A DNA stretch of 5,738 nucleotides, taken from an uncultured Lachnospiraceae bacterium (GTDB lineage Bacteria; Bacillota_A; Clostridia; Lachnospirales; Lachnospiraceae). Each line of letters starts with the position of its first letter. The first letter of the stretch is position 1. The notes beneath the pieces are model-generated. The model saw nothing but the letters and a program-made list of their open reading frames with translations, had not been told where the DNA came from and ran no database searches. The position numbers and the translations under genes were made by a program. Location: NCBI GenBank assembly GCA_947175285.1, contig CAMWMM010000347.1, positions 1 to 5,738 on the forward strand. Reading direction: 5' to 3'. Positions 4,995 through 5,738 of the stretch are shown one piece after another.

Positions 4995-5023
4995 ATATTA
5001 TGCAGATTTTCCATTTTTGTCAA
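4995..5023 (-). promoter_or_regulatory. Strong promoter of the type III toxin-antitoxin locus
   Basis: On the minus strand a perfect -35 TTGACA (5023-5018), a 17-nt spacer and TAATAT (5000-4995) form a near-consensus sigma-A promoter. It lies about 110 nt beyond the MATE gene stop and about 25 nt before the first repeat, so the locus has its own strong transcription. TGCAGA (5001-5006) and TCTGCA (5032-5037) form an inverted repeat spanning the -35; its meaning is unknown. Confidence 0.9.
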
Positions 5024-5129
5024 GGAGATTTTCTGCATTCGGTAAGGAGGATTATCCCACGATTAGCATAACGCAATTTGATAAAATTATTCAATAAAAT
5101 TTTGTTAATCAGAAAAAAGGTTCATTAGT
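5024..5129. other. AT-rich intergenic spacer
   Basis: Between the toxin-antitoxin promoter and the MATE stop I see no gene. An AT-only imperfect inverted repeat around 5083-5104 is too weak to call a terminator. Confidence 0.4.
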
Positions 5130-5738
5130 TCATATCCTCCTCCGCACCAGAAACGGCAGCTCATACAGAATCATTGCCGCCCATCCAATCAAATATGCCC
5201 ATGGCAGGGCAATAATGCCCATCTTACAGACAAACACAAGCGGAATGCAGGCAATCACGCGGACTCCCATATTAATCAGGCTGCTCCACAGGGTGATTTT
5301 TAAATCTCCCATTCCGCGGAAATATCCCTGTACGCCGTTTGTGAAAGCCGGGACAATGTACATGAAGGCAATTAGGTGCAGATACTGTTCTCCAAGCACG
5401 ATTGTTGCTTCATCATGTGTAAACAGATGCATGAGCGGATTTGCAAAAAGTAATAATAAAATTCCCATGACGACACCATACACAAGCTCTATACACATAC
5501 CGACACGGAAAGCGGTGCGGACGCGGTTTGTCTCTCCTGCGCCGCGGTTTTGTGCCATTACGCTCGTCATGGCGTGTCCTATGTTCTGTTCCGGAATATA
5601 GGCATAGTCATCAATTCGGTTGATTGCGGTAAATGCGGCAGTTGCCGTCACCCCCATGGTGTTTACGATGCCTTGGATACTAAGTTTGCCGATTTGCACG
5701 GTTGACTGCTGCATCGCACTGACAAAACCATATTGAAT
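5130..5738 (-). CDS. MATE-family efflux transporter, C-terminal part
   Basis: The gene runs off the right edge; the last 202 residues are visible, starting IQYGFVSAMQQSTVQIGKLS. MATE proteins (about 450 residues, 12 membrane helices) export cationic drugs or metabolites using Na+ or H+ gradients; the substrate of this one cannot be read from sequence. The visible part covers roughly the last five to six helices. Recognisable features are DYAYIPEQNIGHAMTSVMAQ followed by NRGAG (a typical MATE block at the start of the second half), a hydrophobic segment VYGVVMGILLLLFANPLMHL, the loop YFRGMGDLKITLW, and final helices INMGVRVIACIPLVFV and ALPWAYLIGWAAMILYELPF ending in a basic VRRRI. The ATG at 5714 is internal, since the frame stays open to the window edge. 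No clear GC-rich terminator follows the stop. The gene is on the same strand as the toxin-antitoxin locus, which has its own promoter. Confidence 0.92.
   Translation of the reverse strand: MQYGFVSAMQQSTVQIGKLSIQGIVNTMGVTATAAFTAINRIDDYAYIPEQNIGHAMTSVMAQNRGAGETNRVRTAFRVGMCIELVYGVVMGILLLLFANPLMHLFTHDEATIVLGEQYLHLIAFMYIVPAFTNGVQGYFRGMGDLKITLWSSLINMGVRVIACIPLVFVCKMGIIALPWAYLIGWAAMILYELPFLVRRRI

Noticed and set aside
5083..5104. Terminator for the MATE gene
   Set aside because: The inverted repeat is all A/T and imperfect, with no stable stem before a T-run.
5215..5601. 128-codon plus-strand frame
   Set aside because: Antisense shadow of the well-conserved MATE gene.

Overview
The window looks like an accessory stretch of a low-to-mid-GC Gram-positive Clostridia chromosome, most likely a Lachnospiraceae-type gut bacterium. 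The evidence is purine-rich Shine-Dalgarno sites (AGGAGA, AAAGGG), intrinsic terminators with T-runs, an RlmD-type rRNA methyltransferase of the form common in that family, and KilA-N, small HTH and ToxN proteins resembling those seen there. This assignment rests on recalled family resemblance; no search was run.

Left part (1-2300): a small acidic single-pass membrane protein with its own terminator, then an intact TrmA/RlmD-family 23S rRNA uracil-C5 methyltransferase. Past the methyltransferase stop the same reading frame continues for 85 codons. These resemble the C-terminal tail carried by many Lachnospiraceae RlmD proteins, but they are broken by stop codons at 2002, 2062 and 2125. A terminator closes the unit at 2270-2296.

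Middle part (2300-4370): a graveyard of mobile-element and accessory genes. A promoter inside a 9-bp inverted repeat precedes a 64-residue helix-turn-helix protein. This overlaps a KilA-N protein that has lost its N-terminus and contains a perfect 32-bp palindrome. The first ~30 codons of a serine recombinase follow and are abruptly cut off. Next comes a multiply frameshifted, internally deleted pseudogene of an uncharacterised family, cut at its 3' end by the next module.

Right part (4321-5738, minus strand): a compact type III toxin-antitoxin locus. It has a near-consensus promoter (TTGACA, 17 nt, TAATAT), two tandem ~33/34-nt antitoxin RNA repeats, a 12-bp terminator hairpin abutting the second repeat, a strong ribosome binding site and a ToxN/AbiQ-family endoribonuclease gene. 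Each repeat can fold as an H-type pseudoknot, and compensatory differences between the two copies preserve three base pairs. This is the most interesting system here. Upstream on the same strand, the C-terminal part of a MATE-family efflux transporter runs off the right edge.

The methyltransferase and MATE transporter look like chromosomal backbone. The material between them looks like repeated insertion and deletion that left one apparently functional defence/stability module.
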